Source of the DNA: Hygrocybe punicea
Lineage: Eukaryota > Basidiomycota > Agaricomycetes > Agaricales > Hygrophoraceae
Length of the DNA stretch: 64,000 bases
Assembly: GCA_963556145.1 (NCBI GenBank)
Contig: OY744472.1
Span: 2,356,001 to 2,420,000, forward strand
Direction of reading: 5' to 3'
In this document: positions 10,600-21,813 of the stretch, one piece after another
Position numbering within the stretch: position 1 is the stretch's first letter
Layout of the letters: each line of letters begins with the position of its first letter
Notes under the pieces: generated by a model
Told to the model about the DNA's origin: nothing
Database searches by the model: none
The model's input: only the letters and a program-made list of their open reading frames with translations
Translations under genes and position numbers: made by a program

Positions 10600-12763
10600 C
10601 AGTACCAAGTGCAGATGCACTACGTGATAATGCAGTGTAATATGATTGATGACTTCGACTGTTATTTAGATCAACTGGATTATTTGGTCTTGTCTTTCCT
10701 TGTGATGAATAATCTGTCATGGAAAAATTGGGAAGTACCTCCACCTGACTTCGTGATATTGTAATAGATGAATCATCTGGTAGTACACAGTCTACAGTAA
10801 CACTTGTTCTTGTTAGAGGTACAACATTCTCAGGAAGTCCATTTAATTTTACAGCTTGTGGAGGATTAAGTAGCATTACAAATAATGTGTCCAACACTCT
10901 CTGACCTTGTATGCCTTTTGCTGACTGCCAGCTATGAACTATGCCTTCTTGGCCTCAGGTAATGCATAGCTCAGTTGCATTATTATTCCGTATTATTACA
11001 GGCATTCCAACACACAAAGAAAGTTTTCCAGGGATGCATTTTGAGTTGGAACTATGGGGTTGATTCCATAGAACTTCACAAACTTTTTCTGATAAAGTGT
11101 GGTACTTGTGAGTTGTAGCTTGAGACTTTCCTTTTTTCTTATCTTTGGAAACTACTGAATCATCAGAATAGAAATCAACCAGAGGTTGACTAGTCTCTTT
11201 AGAAAATCTTAGTGAACCCAAGTAATTAATCTCATCTTTGTGAATATTTAAAGCAGTAATTATTGACACTTGCCTAAAAGCTTCATGTTTCACTGATAAA
11301 CGACCAGGTAAATTACTTGATATATGTGACCGCAGAAATACAATATCTTCAGCAGTACAAGCTTTATATCGCATATTTGTAAGTGCCTGTCTGAGTTGTG
11401 CATCCTCCTTTGTTTGAAGTCTTTGTCTCATGTTTTCTCATAGTATTACCACAGTTGTAACCTGGTGCCATAATGCCTTTCCAATAGCAGCTTCTTGATC
11501 TTGGTGGTTAGTTGAAGAAGCTCCAACAGTTCTGCTATAGAGAGAAGCATTTTCATGTCCAATTGCAGGAGGCAACTGTGCAAAATCCCCTGCAAATATC
11601 ATGTTTAATCCACCCCAAGGCAATTCAGTTTCATTAAAAATCTTGGCCATTCTTGCACTAATTCTATACATATCTCGACAGGACAACATTGAAACTTCAT
11701 CAAAAAAAATATAATCAACACCCAAAAGTCGTGATCTTAATTGAGCAAGTTGTTTATTTGATATCTGCTCATTAGTATTCTCATTTAGACCAAACATATA
11801 GTGATATGTAGATCCTGCTAGCAGAGCTGCAGCTGTTCCAGTAGGTGCCACAATAGCAAATCGATGAGCCTCATTTCTTGACTTGAAAAACTTTGCTAAT
11901 GCCTTTAAAACTTGGGTTTTACCAGTTCCACCCATACCACCAATATACATTTTCAATTGTTCAGAATTTTTATTGGATGCATGGTGTGCAACTATGTAAA
12001 ATGCCCTCTTTTGTTCTGTATTTAAACTAAAGTCATTCACAATGTTGTCTAGTACTAACAAAGATTTTCTAGAATGTGAATTTTTTTCAAGATATGATTT
12101 ATCAACAACTCTAACTTGGTTATAGCTTGATGGTTGTGTTAGAGAATTACTGTTAACATCACTTGACAAATTTTCTGCCCGGTGTTCAAGTATGTCTTGT
12201 CAACTCTTCTGCACAACTGCTTTCCATTGATTCCCAGATTGGATAATCTCTGGTGGTGGTGGCAGGGAAACTGATGTCTCTGTGGTTAAAGGCTCTGTCC
12301 AACCTGTATAGGTCATTATAGATCGCATAGTGGCCATATCAAGTTGACGTTTCTTCTCTCGTTTTCCAATTTCCTTGAATTCAGTGTTAAACTCTTCATT
12401 TAGCTTTGCAGAAGCTTCATCAAATATATAGTCACTATTCTCTTTCTCCAAATCATCACCATGATCCAATGTATGATCAGAACCATCCATCCAACTAGGC
12501 AAGACAACAGAACCTTTACGGAGCTGGGCATGAAAGTCATCACGAGCATCAAGACATTCATACTTTATATTAAAGTTGTTCATAAGTTCTCTTTGTCTCA
12601 AAGTAAAGTCATAGGATAAAAAGGACTCATCCCAAGATTGATCTTTGGTTTTCAAGTCATGCCCAGAGCACCAAGGTCTAAACAATGCAAGCATGGTTGA
12701 GCAATAATATTCACGATCACCTTGATCACATCGTGGTAAAGTGGCTCCTATAAAAGTGGGAAC
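10600..12763 (-). pseudogene. Helitron PIF1-like DNA helicase region
   Basis: 5'-3' superfamily 1B helicase that unwinds the donor strand. The linker TMLALFRPWCSGHDLK (12694) leads to the Walker A motif GGMGGTGKTQVLKALAKFF (about 11940), VAPTGTAAALLAGSTYHYMF, Walker B FFDEVSMLSCRDMY (about 11695) and GGLNMIFAGDFAQLPPAIG (about 11610). Next is WHQVTTVVIL, a TGA at 11438-11440, then ENMRQRLQTKEDAQLRQAL. The C-terminal helicase motif MTDYSSQGKTRPNNPVDLNN with SHQSYYTALSRSASA lies at about 10720-10610. Further TGA stops are at 12200-12202 and 10955-10957 (after NNNATELCIT, before GQEGIVHSW). Apart from the point stops the helicase is essentially complete and in one frame, which argues for recent inactivation. 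Confidence 0.9.
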
Positions 12764-14734
12764 TTATATGCTGGTTTCTTTTACACAACGTGCCCGATGA
12801 GACTTGTGAAGTGGATGACAGTCAAGAAATGTAAACAACCCAACAAGAGATGATGTGTTTTTCATCTCTAATACTGGAATTTGCTTTGCATTATTGTTAC
12901 CTTGCTCAATATTTTTTAAGCTATTCACAAAAACAGCATTTTCATTGCAGTTCATATCAGATGCAATTGTTTCATCTTGAGATACAAAAGATGTATCATG
13001 ACCCTCAGTTTCTTCCACACCACTAGCAAGATCTTCACCAAAGTCTTTTGCTTTCAGCTTATATTCAGGAAGCTTCTCTCGAGAACACCGACTCACCCAA
13101 TCATATAAACACATATTTACTAGTTCAACAGGGCGATATATATAATCATAAACATGGGATAATCCAATAATACAGCCTCTGTGTTTGATTAAGGCTACCT
13201 TTTCAACATGCCCCTTAGTATCATTAGTATTCCAGACCCGCTGTGCCTCATGGATATAGCTTTGCCAATAGAAAGGAGCAAACTGATAATTTGTATAATG
13301 GTCAGGATTTCGCAGAAGATACATACAGGCCATTGGTGAACCAATTTCCATCTTAGCACTCAGATTATTCACAATCTTGGTCATGAGTTTACGTGCTTTT
13401 TCTTTTTGAGTCTCACTACCACCAATCATCTCACTATTTTTTTGAAACGTTGCTCGAATAGTGTCAAATATAACATGTGTTTTCAAAGCAACTTTTGTAA
13501 TGTAGTCAGACGCATAAAGAATGACCCCTTTGATTGCTGTTCCTGATTTTAGAGATGTTACATCTGTGTTGGAGCGAACCAAATAAGTAAGAACAGGAGT
13601 AACTGTGTTAATCATTGGCTCTGCCTTTTTCATGTTAAGAGCACCAGTTTCAGGGTTTACTTCATTCTGGGTAAATATAGGATGAGGAAACCTTGCTTTA
13701 CATTTCCCCCACTTGTTATCCATGCACCCAACATAGTGACGTGCTTTATTTTGAGAACCATCTTTATTCCTATTGCTAGAACAGTGATGTATATTGGATT
13801 TTGCCAAAATATCATCTACTACTGTCTCATAATTAACCTGCCATAGATTCCAATCATGACATAGTTGACAATTCCCACACATTTTAGAACAAAACTTAGG
13901 GGGTGCTTTAGGCAAAGTTTGTAATGGATCCAAATAGTTTGGTAATTGAGAAGCTTTATCAATGTTTTTGAGTACTTGATCCTTTGTTCCAGTAAGGAAT
14001 TCACCAATATGTGTACTTTCTAAATACTCCACTATTTTCTTCTGGAAATCTGAGGTGGGATCCAATATCTGCTTGCGAATTTCCTGTGGTGTAAGGCATC
14101 CACGAATCCAAATTAACATGTGAAGATGCAAAGTGAGGCGACCTTGCTGCTCAACTGTGCCATAATAAGCTGAGGTATCTCCATATATTCCTGGATGATC
14201 TGTATTTACACCCAACACATGCTTTATGAATAGACTAACCATAAAATGAAAGAAACGTGCACCAGCAACAGGATTCCTAGCAATAAGACGTATTCTCTCA
14301 TCACTTGATCTAATTTTGGGGTCAAACCTCTCTTTTGTGTCAGCAAAGTATAAACAAATTGGATGCTTATTATCAGCTGGAGATAAAGTTATATACCAAG
14401 AAGGAGCACCACAGTATGAAATTAAAGACCAAATTTCATTTCTCATAAACTTCTTGCTAGTAGTAGATCCACTGACCTTAGACCCTACATGATGTAGGTC
14501 TCAAACTACTTGGTAACAATCTCTCTCTTCTTGGCTAACTGGTTTAACAACTTCACCTTCTGAGAGTCTTTTTGCCAATGAAGCCAACACCTCTTGGTCA
14601 ACACTCAACAGACGATTAGTTATATCATGGAATTTAGCGTGGATAAAGCTTAGGATTCTTGTAAATAGATTCAAATATATCTGAATGACCAATTGCCAAC
14701 ATCTTACCTCCACTATTGAGATGTCGAAGTGCAA
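12764..14734 (-). pseudogene. Helitron HUH-type Rep nuclease region
   Basis: Rolling-circle initiator: nicks and joins the transposon strand through tyrosines. Visible are SYCGAPSWYITLSPADNKHP (about 14430), FFHFMVSLFIKHVLGVNTDH and the metal-binding HUH motif LTLHLHMLIWIRG (about 14120). Next come the Cys-rich block CSKMCGNCQLCHDWN (about 13870), CMDNKWGKCKARFPHP (about 13720) and the two-tyrosine motif YASDYITK (about 13510). All catalytic residues I can see are present. In-frame stops lie at 14501-14503 (TGA, before DLHHVGSKVSGS) and 12764-12766 (TAA). After the TAA the frame continues directly with VPTFIGATLPRCDQGDREYY, so the Rep and helicase parts once formed one protein. Part upstream of 14620 is deleted or shifted. 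Confidence 0.88.
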
Positions 14735-16346
14735 TCCCTTTTAGTGAGTTGATTGTCTTAGTGCTCATGTCCTCACCTGCTAGCCCATGAACAACAAATG
14801 GACAGTCTCCATGTTCTGTACCATCCTCAAGTTCATTATCAAATACACTTGTCCCCTCTGATACTTTGTTTGTCTCTCTTTGACGATATTCAACAGAAAC
14901 AGGTGGGCCATCCTCAGGATATCCAGCAAGATTATCATAAGATATATCTAAATCATGGTAATTAGAGTGGTTAAGCTTTAGCCATTCAAGTGCTCTTGCA
15001 ACATAGTTCCTCCGCACCAGCAAGGGTGTTCACTCAAAATCCTTTTCTGTTGGCTTACAAGGCCCAGTAAATAAAATGGCTAACACATCATCAAGATCTT
15101 CAACTGGGGGTGGTAAAACCTGATATACCTTTGGAATGGGTGACTGGAATGCAACAACATGCGATGTCATTTTCCTCATACCTGAAGCTACTTGCACAAA
15201 ACAACAGTTGTGACGTATGCGAGCTATAAGTAGTTTTTCAACAAACCGAAGCTCTGAAAGTTCCTTAGGAACATTACCTAGCCAAAGTCCTCTTGCCAAA
15301 GCATGGTCTGGAATGTTTCCTTTTCTAATACAGCTTCGGCACTCACCACATATCTTGTCACATTGATAATCCAAAACTGGACCTTTATATTCTCGAATCT
15401 TTTCTTCTGAATTCTTTCTTTCAATCCTTGTAACACCAGGTGCTTCAAGAACATTAAGCATCCCCTTGATACTTTTCAATTTGCTTAAGTTGCTCAATAG
15501 TTTCAATTCACCACATACAGCACATCCTGACTCTTCAAATTTGCAGGGCATTGATTCACTACAAAAATTGGTCACAACTGTATGAGTTAATTCTAATGAT
15601 AAAGCAGAAGGAGGGAAAGTGCAATTTTGAGATTTCTTGTCTGCATAAATATCACCTTTCTTTTGTTGTTGATTAAGAATTTGCCTTTCTGACCTGGTGT
15701 GTGACTTACTATTGCTCTGTTTTTTCTTTGCTGCTTGACTCATTGTAGCTGAGAATATGCTGATGTATGAGTCACAAGAAAGACATTTATGGTTTTCAAA
15801 GTAGGTAGTCATATATTTCTTGAGTACATGAGAGCCAATAGAAATGTTGTGTGTTTTTGCAATCCTACACACTATATGACCTGGTATATGTGGAATGATA
15901 TCAAGCAATGGAATTTTAGTGTGAATGAAACCCTGCTCAATAGGATATGATGCTAGATCAGCTTTTCTAACATAATCAACAAAAATATAAGCAACATTTT
16001 GATCAATTTGATTTTCTCCTTTTTCAATATATGGGCATATGACATCACCTGAAAATAGATGAGACCTTCCACCACCCACAAGAGGTTTAGTTGTGAAGTC
16101 ATTTTCACTCATGGTACTCGGTACAAAGGCACAAGCATTTAACTGCAAACCCTGAGTCACCTGACTGCACAAAGAAAAACATAGGTATCTTGCTCTATGA
16201 ACTAGCACATAACTTAGCAAATCATGGACAACAAACAGCCACTGCAGATTAAGACTTGCAGGCAGTTGAAAACCTAGAGTGTGAAAATATATCAAAGTTG
16301 AAGGATGGATTGCACCTGTCTGAGTATACTTGCGGAGTCTTGAGAT
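14634..16346 (-). pseudogene. Helitron protein, N-terminal DUF6570-like region
   Basis: Region N-terminal to the Rep domain in fungal Helitron proteins. Conserved blocks: CDKICGECRSCIRKGNIPDH with ALARGLWLGNVPKELSELRF (about 15350-15240), ARIRHNCCFVQVASGMRKM, VAFQSPIPKVYQVLPPPVED and AILFTGPCKPTEKDFE (to 15033). A TGA at 15030-15032 is followed in the same frame by TPLLVRRNYVARALEWLKLN and the conserved IFESIYKNPKLYP, where the frame is lost (about 14640). Sequence expected between that motif and the next conserved block is missing, so there is an internal deletion as well as a shift. A Cys-rich patch (CKFEESGCAVCGE, about 15540) may bind zinc. Residues upstream of 16346 come from the inserted foldback element, so the true start is not known; MSENDFTTKPLVGG near 16110 is one candidate. 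Confidence 0.75.
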
Positions 16347-16351
16347 GCTTA

Positions 16352-17143
16352 CAGTAGTTTTCATAAACATGCGGAAAAGTTGAAAAAAGATTTGAGGTGT
16401 AAAAATTTTGGACTTGGTGAAATTTCTCTTGTATCTCATGGAATACTGCATGGATTGAGATGGTTATAGAGGGAAAGTTGTACTATTTCTTAAGGGCTTT
16501 CTACTCCTGTAATTACATTTGGACAACATTTAGTGTATGGTCAGTTGTAGATGAAATAACAGGGAAACCAGGTTTTTTTGAGACCCAAAATGATATTGTC
16601 AAATTATGGCATCAAATGAGCTCCTATGAAGAAGATTGTAGGGAGAAAATTGTTCATTTTTTCAAGGGCTAGAAGTACATATACCGTGTTTTTCTTCATT
16701 TTTGTGTTTTGAGCCAATATTTATAATTCTTGCATTATTCTAATCCCAATGCAATCAAAAATAGTACTGATGTAATATTGGCTCAAAACACAAAAATGAA
16801 GAAAAACACGGTATATGTACTTCTAGCCCTTGAAAAAATGAACAATTTTCTCCCTACAATCTTCTTCATAGGAGCTCATTTGATGCCATAATTTGACAAT
16901 ATCATTTTGGGTCTCAAAAAAACCTGGTTTCCCTGTTATTTCATCTACAACTGACCATACACTAAATGTTGTCCAAATGTAATTACAGGAGTAGAAAGCC
17001 CTTAAGAAATAGTACAACTTTCCCTCTATAACCATCTCAATCCATGCAGTATTCCATGAGATACAAGAGAAATTTCACCAAGTCCAAAATTTTTACACCT
17101 CAAATCTTTTTTCAACTTTTCCGCATGTTTATGAAAACCGCTG
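16352..17143. mobile_element. 792-bp foldback (palindromic) Tc1/mariner-like element, copy 1
   Basis: Two inverted arms of 370 bp (16352-16721 and 16774-17143) around a 52-bp loop, nearly identical to each other. Ends are CAGTAGTTTTCATAAAC and, on the other strand, CAGCGGTTTTCATAAAC. TA dinucleotides flank both ends (16350-51, 17144-45), as expected for a TA-target Tc1/mariner-type insertion. Each arm carries the same 70-codon ORF (MVIEGKLYYF...HFFKG; 16460-16672 and 17035-16823). It interrupts the Helitron 5' region, so it is younger than the Helitron. No transposase: non-autonomous. Confidence 0.9.
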
Positions 17144-18768
17144 TAAAGCAAGGAAAATGACCAAATAGAAAGTGTGCCACAGAAACAACAGGATGGGCAG
17201 CACATAAATCAGATATACTGATATTACCATAACATGTATCATTGGTACCATCAGACTTGGAAATGACAGACACAATATCAGTCTGTATGAGAACAGGAGC
17301 AGACAAGTTTACAGCAGTAGACACAGGTACAACAGTAGACACAAGTCTGACAGTGGGCATGACATTAGACATGAGTCCAACAGTGAGTGTGACATTGGAC
17401 CTGGGTCCAACAGTAGGCATGACATTGGACATGGATATGACAACAACAGTGGACATGGATATGACAGTGGACATGTGCAATGTGCATGGATACAGACACC
17501 CATAAGGGGCAAGCGACATGCATACACCCCAAAAAATGGAATCCCTGCAATAACAAAACATTAACATGGACCTATTATAAATATCAAATAAAAACCTCAC
17601 GGATTCACGATTTCGAGGGATAAATGATGATGCCTACACGAGGCTAGAGAAGATAGCCTCTCCATAGTGGTAGTGGATGTAACCAACTAGGGAGAGACCC
17701 GAAGAGTGAGAAGTGGAAAGAAAAAGAAAAAAACCATGCACCACTCACAGACAACTCATTGCATTGCGGCAAATTATCAAGTCCACTTTACACAGGTGGT
17801 TAGAGCAATTTTAATAAGTCACTCCCAAAACAGCAGCAAAGGGACAAAGGACATACGTGGTCAACATGCCGACTGAACTGGGAACTTTTCAGCTGTCAAA
17901 GAACAATCAATACAGCACAGATAGGACATCAAAGCAAAACATACACAACCAGGCATGCTTTCGAGCAAATTAAAGGTGTTCCGCTGCTGTAGATCAAGAG
18001 TGAAAACACTGCTGAAAAGTTTAAAAAGTACATACACTCTCAGATTTCCGGAAAGTTGATCACCACTAGGTGCGATCGGGAGTAGTATTTGGATTAAGGT
18101 GGTGACAGCAATCAAGAACAGAAGTTTCTGCAGATATTGGAGAGCTAGCATTTCGGCACGAGCAGTAGACGACAACTTGCGCAAGCAGGAGACAACGACA
18201 AGAGGAACCGAATAATCAAACTCTGCTTCAATCACAATCACGTCTACACTTTGCAGCTTTATGGCTTTTACAAGACAGTGTAATAAGAAAAACATTCTGT
18301 CATTACAGTACATTCTGTCATTACAGTAACTAAAGCTTGGTAGACCTAGACCCCGAGATAGACACTAGTAAAATATATTAGATCATCTAGATGGTTTACA
18401 CCAGAGAGCCACGAACACATACAATGAAATGAACACAGCAAACCGTCTTTCTGGCTGTTCGCAGCCTCGCTTCCTTCTCAATAAGGTGCTCTGGAGTGGC
18501 CACGCTTCTCTTGCAATCAACATCTCATACGGTCGACTCACGCCTCCCCAACAGCCACATGATCTCACGTCACCATAGAGGGATATGAAAATGGCTTGAA
18601 GGTACGTGATTGTTGATTGCTGAATAGGTCAAGCAGCGCCAGCAAGCCATGAGTTGTTGAGGATCTAGAATGAAGACATCAGAACAATGACATTTCAGTA
18701 TTTGGAGGTAAAAAAAAAACAACCCCGGTGACAGACGTCACGAAACATGTCCGACAACAACTTATTCT
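17144..18768. other. Helitron 5' flank and unassigned DNA with a 30-bp periodic tract
   Basis: No gene I can support. At 17350-17470 a degenerate 30-bp period is visible, with units starting acagtgggca, acagtgagtg and acagtaggca at 17350, 17380 and 17410. It is open in frames on both strands and gives a 10-residue peptide period (TVGMTLDMSP-like) on the plus strand. A minus-strand ORF of 150 codons at 17861-18313 has no recognisable domain. The rest is plain sequence. Confidence 0.4.
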
Positions 18769-18897
18769 ATGCATCCGTAGTCGACCACGAGGATTTCATG
18801 TCCACAGATTGAAGGACAGCGTTGCTGGCGAAGAGGCGCAAATTCCTGATCAAGACATTCAACTTGTCGAAGAGCTCAACAACATCACAAGGGTCCT

Positions 18898-19262
18898 GGG
18901 TATCAGTCAGTTGAAGATAGGTGCTCGGTTTGTGCCTCGTCACATTGGTTTAACAATGATTTCTTTTCTCTCTCCCATGCAGATGCAGAGGAATAGGATG
19001 GGACATAGTTTGTGGCATGAAAGTTGTTGTTGCGACGACATCGGTAGAGCAAACAGAGCATGACCGCGATCACTCCTGCGATCACTCCTGTGATCAAACC
19101 TCCGACTGTGGAGTGGTGTAGAAATGTCAAAATGCTGAAACTGATGAGGGCTTTGACCCACACAATGCGCCAACTACTCCTTCGACTCCGATGTTGCTGC
19201 TATGCTTGGTGGGTGAAGTCTGTATGTTTGAGGGTGTTGATACCGAGGTTGGTGATGTGAGG
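18898..19262 (-). CDS. C-terminal piece of a single-pass membrane protein (unrecognised)
   Basis: On the minus strand a Ser/Thr-rich stalk (PTSVSTPSNIQTSPTKHSSN, about 19240) leads over a likely 58-bp intron (GTGTGGGTC...CTCCACAG) into a Gly-rich membrane span, VVGAFGGLITGVIAGVIAVM with CLLYRCRR as stop-transfer. A short cytoplasmic tail follows (YVPSYSSASAWEREKKSLL). This layout, extracellular Ser/Thr stalk then one TM with basic stop and short tail, is common in fungal surface proteins. The extracellular domain that should lie upstream (above 19260) is not recognisable; the region is replaced by transposon sequence from about 19441. Possibly truncated. The final residues depend on whether a second small intron near 18940-18895 is used. 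Confidence 0.5.
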
Positions 19263-20388
19263 CTCGAAGATAGCAAGCTAAAGCACTCACTAGTACTCAC
19301 TCGTTATAGCCCGAAAGATCAACAAGGGGTTGAGAGCGTTGCATTCGGTGAGCATTAAGACAAAAGCATGAGTTCACAAAGGTTTGAATGGGGAAAAAAC
19401 TGGAACAAATACCGGCAATTGCCGCAATAATAGATGCTGGGCCGAATTTTTTGGTGGGGTCAGTCCTTATAAGACCCAGAAAGTTCCAGACCTCAAAAGT
19501 CTGCCAGTCCAGGAAGTTCTGGACCCCGAAAGTCTGCCAGTCCGCCGGTTGCGGCAGTCTGCCAGAACACATGTACAAACAAATCAAATACGCCAAACAC
19601 CCACCCCACAACAAATGCACGCGTGATCCCTAAAACTACCTGCTTGCCAGCCAGGATACTGGTATGTCTTGCAATGCCAACCCACTTGTATGTCATTTCC
19701 CATTGTTTTTCGTCTCCAACATGCTAACTGTGACGCATAGGTGTCATTACTGAAAACTCTCACAATGTATCTAGTCCCAACACTCCCTTTTCAAGCCGAA
19801 CACTTCCTGCTTCTAGCCTATATCATGGGTGGTCTGCAGCTTGAGCAAGTAATATGTCGTCCCTGAGCCGTGCAGCCACACTTGTAAATTGAATTATTTG
19901 ATGAGTGGGTCATTGTTGAGCACATTGGCATGGCGAGTAATGAGTTCAACGATGGGTAGCATAGTTATTTAGTGTGTAGTCAAACTAACTATAATTCGGC
20001 GGACTCATGGCAGACTGGTGGACTGGTGGACTTTCGGGTTCCAGAATGTCCTCTGCCAGTCTGCCAGTCTGCCAGTCTGCCAGTCCGCCGGCTTCCACCA
20101 GTCTTAGTCAGTAAACAAATACAAACACTTAGTAACACATCTTTGCTTGACGACAAACACATCTTTGCTTGACAACGAACACATTTGCGACATCCCAAGC
20201 CTCAAAAAACCTGCACATCCGGCAGGAGACCGGTACGGTTTCCATTTTGTACCCATTGGTATGTTCTTTCACCAACCTTTGTTATTGATAAATGTGCTGA
20301 TTGTGATGAATAGATGCCTTCACTCACAACAATCAACATGTTCCTAGTCATCACAATCCCTTTTCGAAACCACCCTGTATTTTACATC

Positions 20389-21167
20389 ATGGCCGAGCTA
20401 GAGGGCCGTACCTGCACATCTTGTCAACACTTCCTACCCTATCAAGTCTGCAAATCAAATGCCTGTGGAAACCAGGGCAGGATGTATGCGCAGGTAAGCA
20501 GTAACGCATCTTACTGACCTCACAAATATTAATGGTGGTATACTCACAGTGTGGGGCTACCAACCCTGTAACAAATAAGCCTTGCCATTTCTTCCAGTGG
20601 AAAAGTCGGACTGCAAGTCCATCACTTTCGCCCACTTTGAGTGAGCTTGACGCTCTGCCAAGCCAAGAGATTTTTTTGCCATTGGAGACCCTGCCTACCC
20701 TTGTATCTACTGCTATACCTGCCGCCATTCTTCCACCACAAACCCAGCTTGGATTGGTGCAAAGCCGATGCCCCGTTGGGTCCTGCCGGTCAACCCGCAT
20801 TCGTGTTGACTGTGGACGACGCTTTTGCAAAACCCACTGCCTCACAGCTGGTGGATGTACAAGTAAAGCACACCGTGTATCAACGAGCCAATTCATGCCT
20901 CCTACCACATTGTTTCCACCTGCACAACCGTCCACTGCACCTCTTCATCTGCCATCCTCAACTATGCCCTCTGTGGCAACATCTTCCACCGCAACAAAGG
21001 CACACTCCACACAGCGAGAGCACCATGGCTAAGGGTATACAATACAGCCTGGCGAGGCTCTGTTTTCTTCAAACTTAGGCCCAGCCTTTGTCGATCACAA
21101 TCTGTGTTCATACAGTGGTGATGAGGTGGATACAAGCTCTGAGGAGATGCTGATATGTGATTATTAG
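20389..21167 (+). pseudogene. GRF-like zinc finger plus second Cys/His cluster protein
   Basis: Exon 1 20389-20493, intron 20494-20549 (GTAAGC...CTCACAG), exon 2 from 20550. The joined N-terminus has a GRF-type zinc finger pattern: CTSCQHFLPYQVCKSNACG, NQGRMYAQCGA, then KPCHFFQW. The Arg after NxG and the final C-FFQW fit the family, whose members bind nucleic acid. About 90 residues later comes a second cluster, SRCPVGSCRSTRIRVDCG with RRFCKTHCLTAGGCTSKAH, of a type I recall in unnamed mushroom-fungus proteins. A Pro/Ser-rich tail follows, then TAA at 21030-21032. The same frame stays open afterwards through ALFSSNLGPAFVDHNLCSYS to TAG at 21165, so the TAA may be premature. Located inside a transposon-like unit; role unknown. 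Confidence 0.6.
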
Positions 21168-21272
21168 TATCAACCATAGCATTATTTTGAAAGAATATAC
21201 ATATGAAAGCCAAGGTCATGGCCATGAACTTGAAACGGATGGTGGTAGAATAAGTGGTGGTTCGCCAAAGGG

Positions 21273-21461
21273 GTGGTCTGCAGGCTGTGCAAGAAATATC
21301 TCGTTCTTGAGTTTGGCAGCAAATGTTGTAAACGTGATTATCTTGCGAAGTGGGTCATCACCAAGTACGTTTGCATGTTGTGTGATGAACTTCATGAGGG
21401 AGAGCATGTTACAGTGACTATTCAACAATTACACAAAGCTGGCAGACTGCTGGCTGACTAG
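21273..21461 (+). CDS. Short Cys-rich ORF cut by a hAT insertion
   Basis: The frame reads VCRLCKKYLVLEFGSKCCKR, then KYVCMLCDELHEGEHVTV, a CxxC...CC...CxxC arrangement suggestive of a zinc ribbon. The stop codon is the TAG supplied by the terminal inverted repeat of the hAT element at 21459, so the original ORF was longer. A related, more decayed copy of the same DNA is at about 19800-19960. The true start is not clear (first ATG not obvious; the 5' part may be spliced to upstream exons). Confidence 0.45.
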   Translation: MVCRLCKKYLVLEFGSKCCKRDYLAKWVITKYVCMLCDELHEGEHVTVTIQQLHKAGRLLAD

Positions 21462-21813
21462 TGTTGCCACGGCTTGGTCCGGAACCGTTAGCCATTGGAG
21501 CTGGACCGATAATTGACCGAGCCGAGCCGTTCACTCGGCTAACGGTTAAACCTTGGCTTAGCCACAGCTAGCCGTTATTAGCCATTACCAAATATCCAAA
21601 TTAGGAAATTTATGTTTCCAGCCTGTTTGCTGGCTTCAACTTCACTTGGATAACCCCTCTGCTGCCTCCCATACCTCACGAACATGTACAGCCGCATTTC
21701 ACAAGGTTTTCAGGTGTTTCTTTTTCTTTTTGTGTATCTCCACATAGCCTACCTATGTACATGTATATGAAAAAAAATGAAATATACCTACCTTCCGAAG
21801 CAACTGTGAAAGG

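Larger units (their letters stand above)
9332..17600 (-). mobile_element. Decayed autonomous-type Helitron (rolling-circle transposon)
   Basis: One very long minus-strand coding region encodes, in order, a DUF6570-like N-terminal region (about 16100-14640), a HUH-type Rep nuclease (14446-12764), a PIF1-like superfamily 1 helicase (12169-10600) and a protease-like C-terminus (10300-9332). From 14734 down to 9332 everything is in a single reading frame interrupted only by point stops. The 15023-16451 part is in a second frame, separated by a stop at 15030 and a frameshift/deletion near 14640. A 792-bp foldback element sits in the 5' part (16352-17143). The upper boundary given is a guess, because the 5' TC and 3' CTRR ends were not identified. 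Confidence 0.85.
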
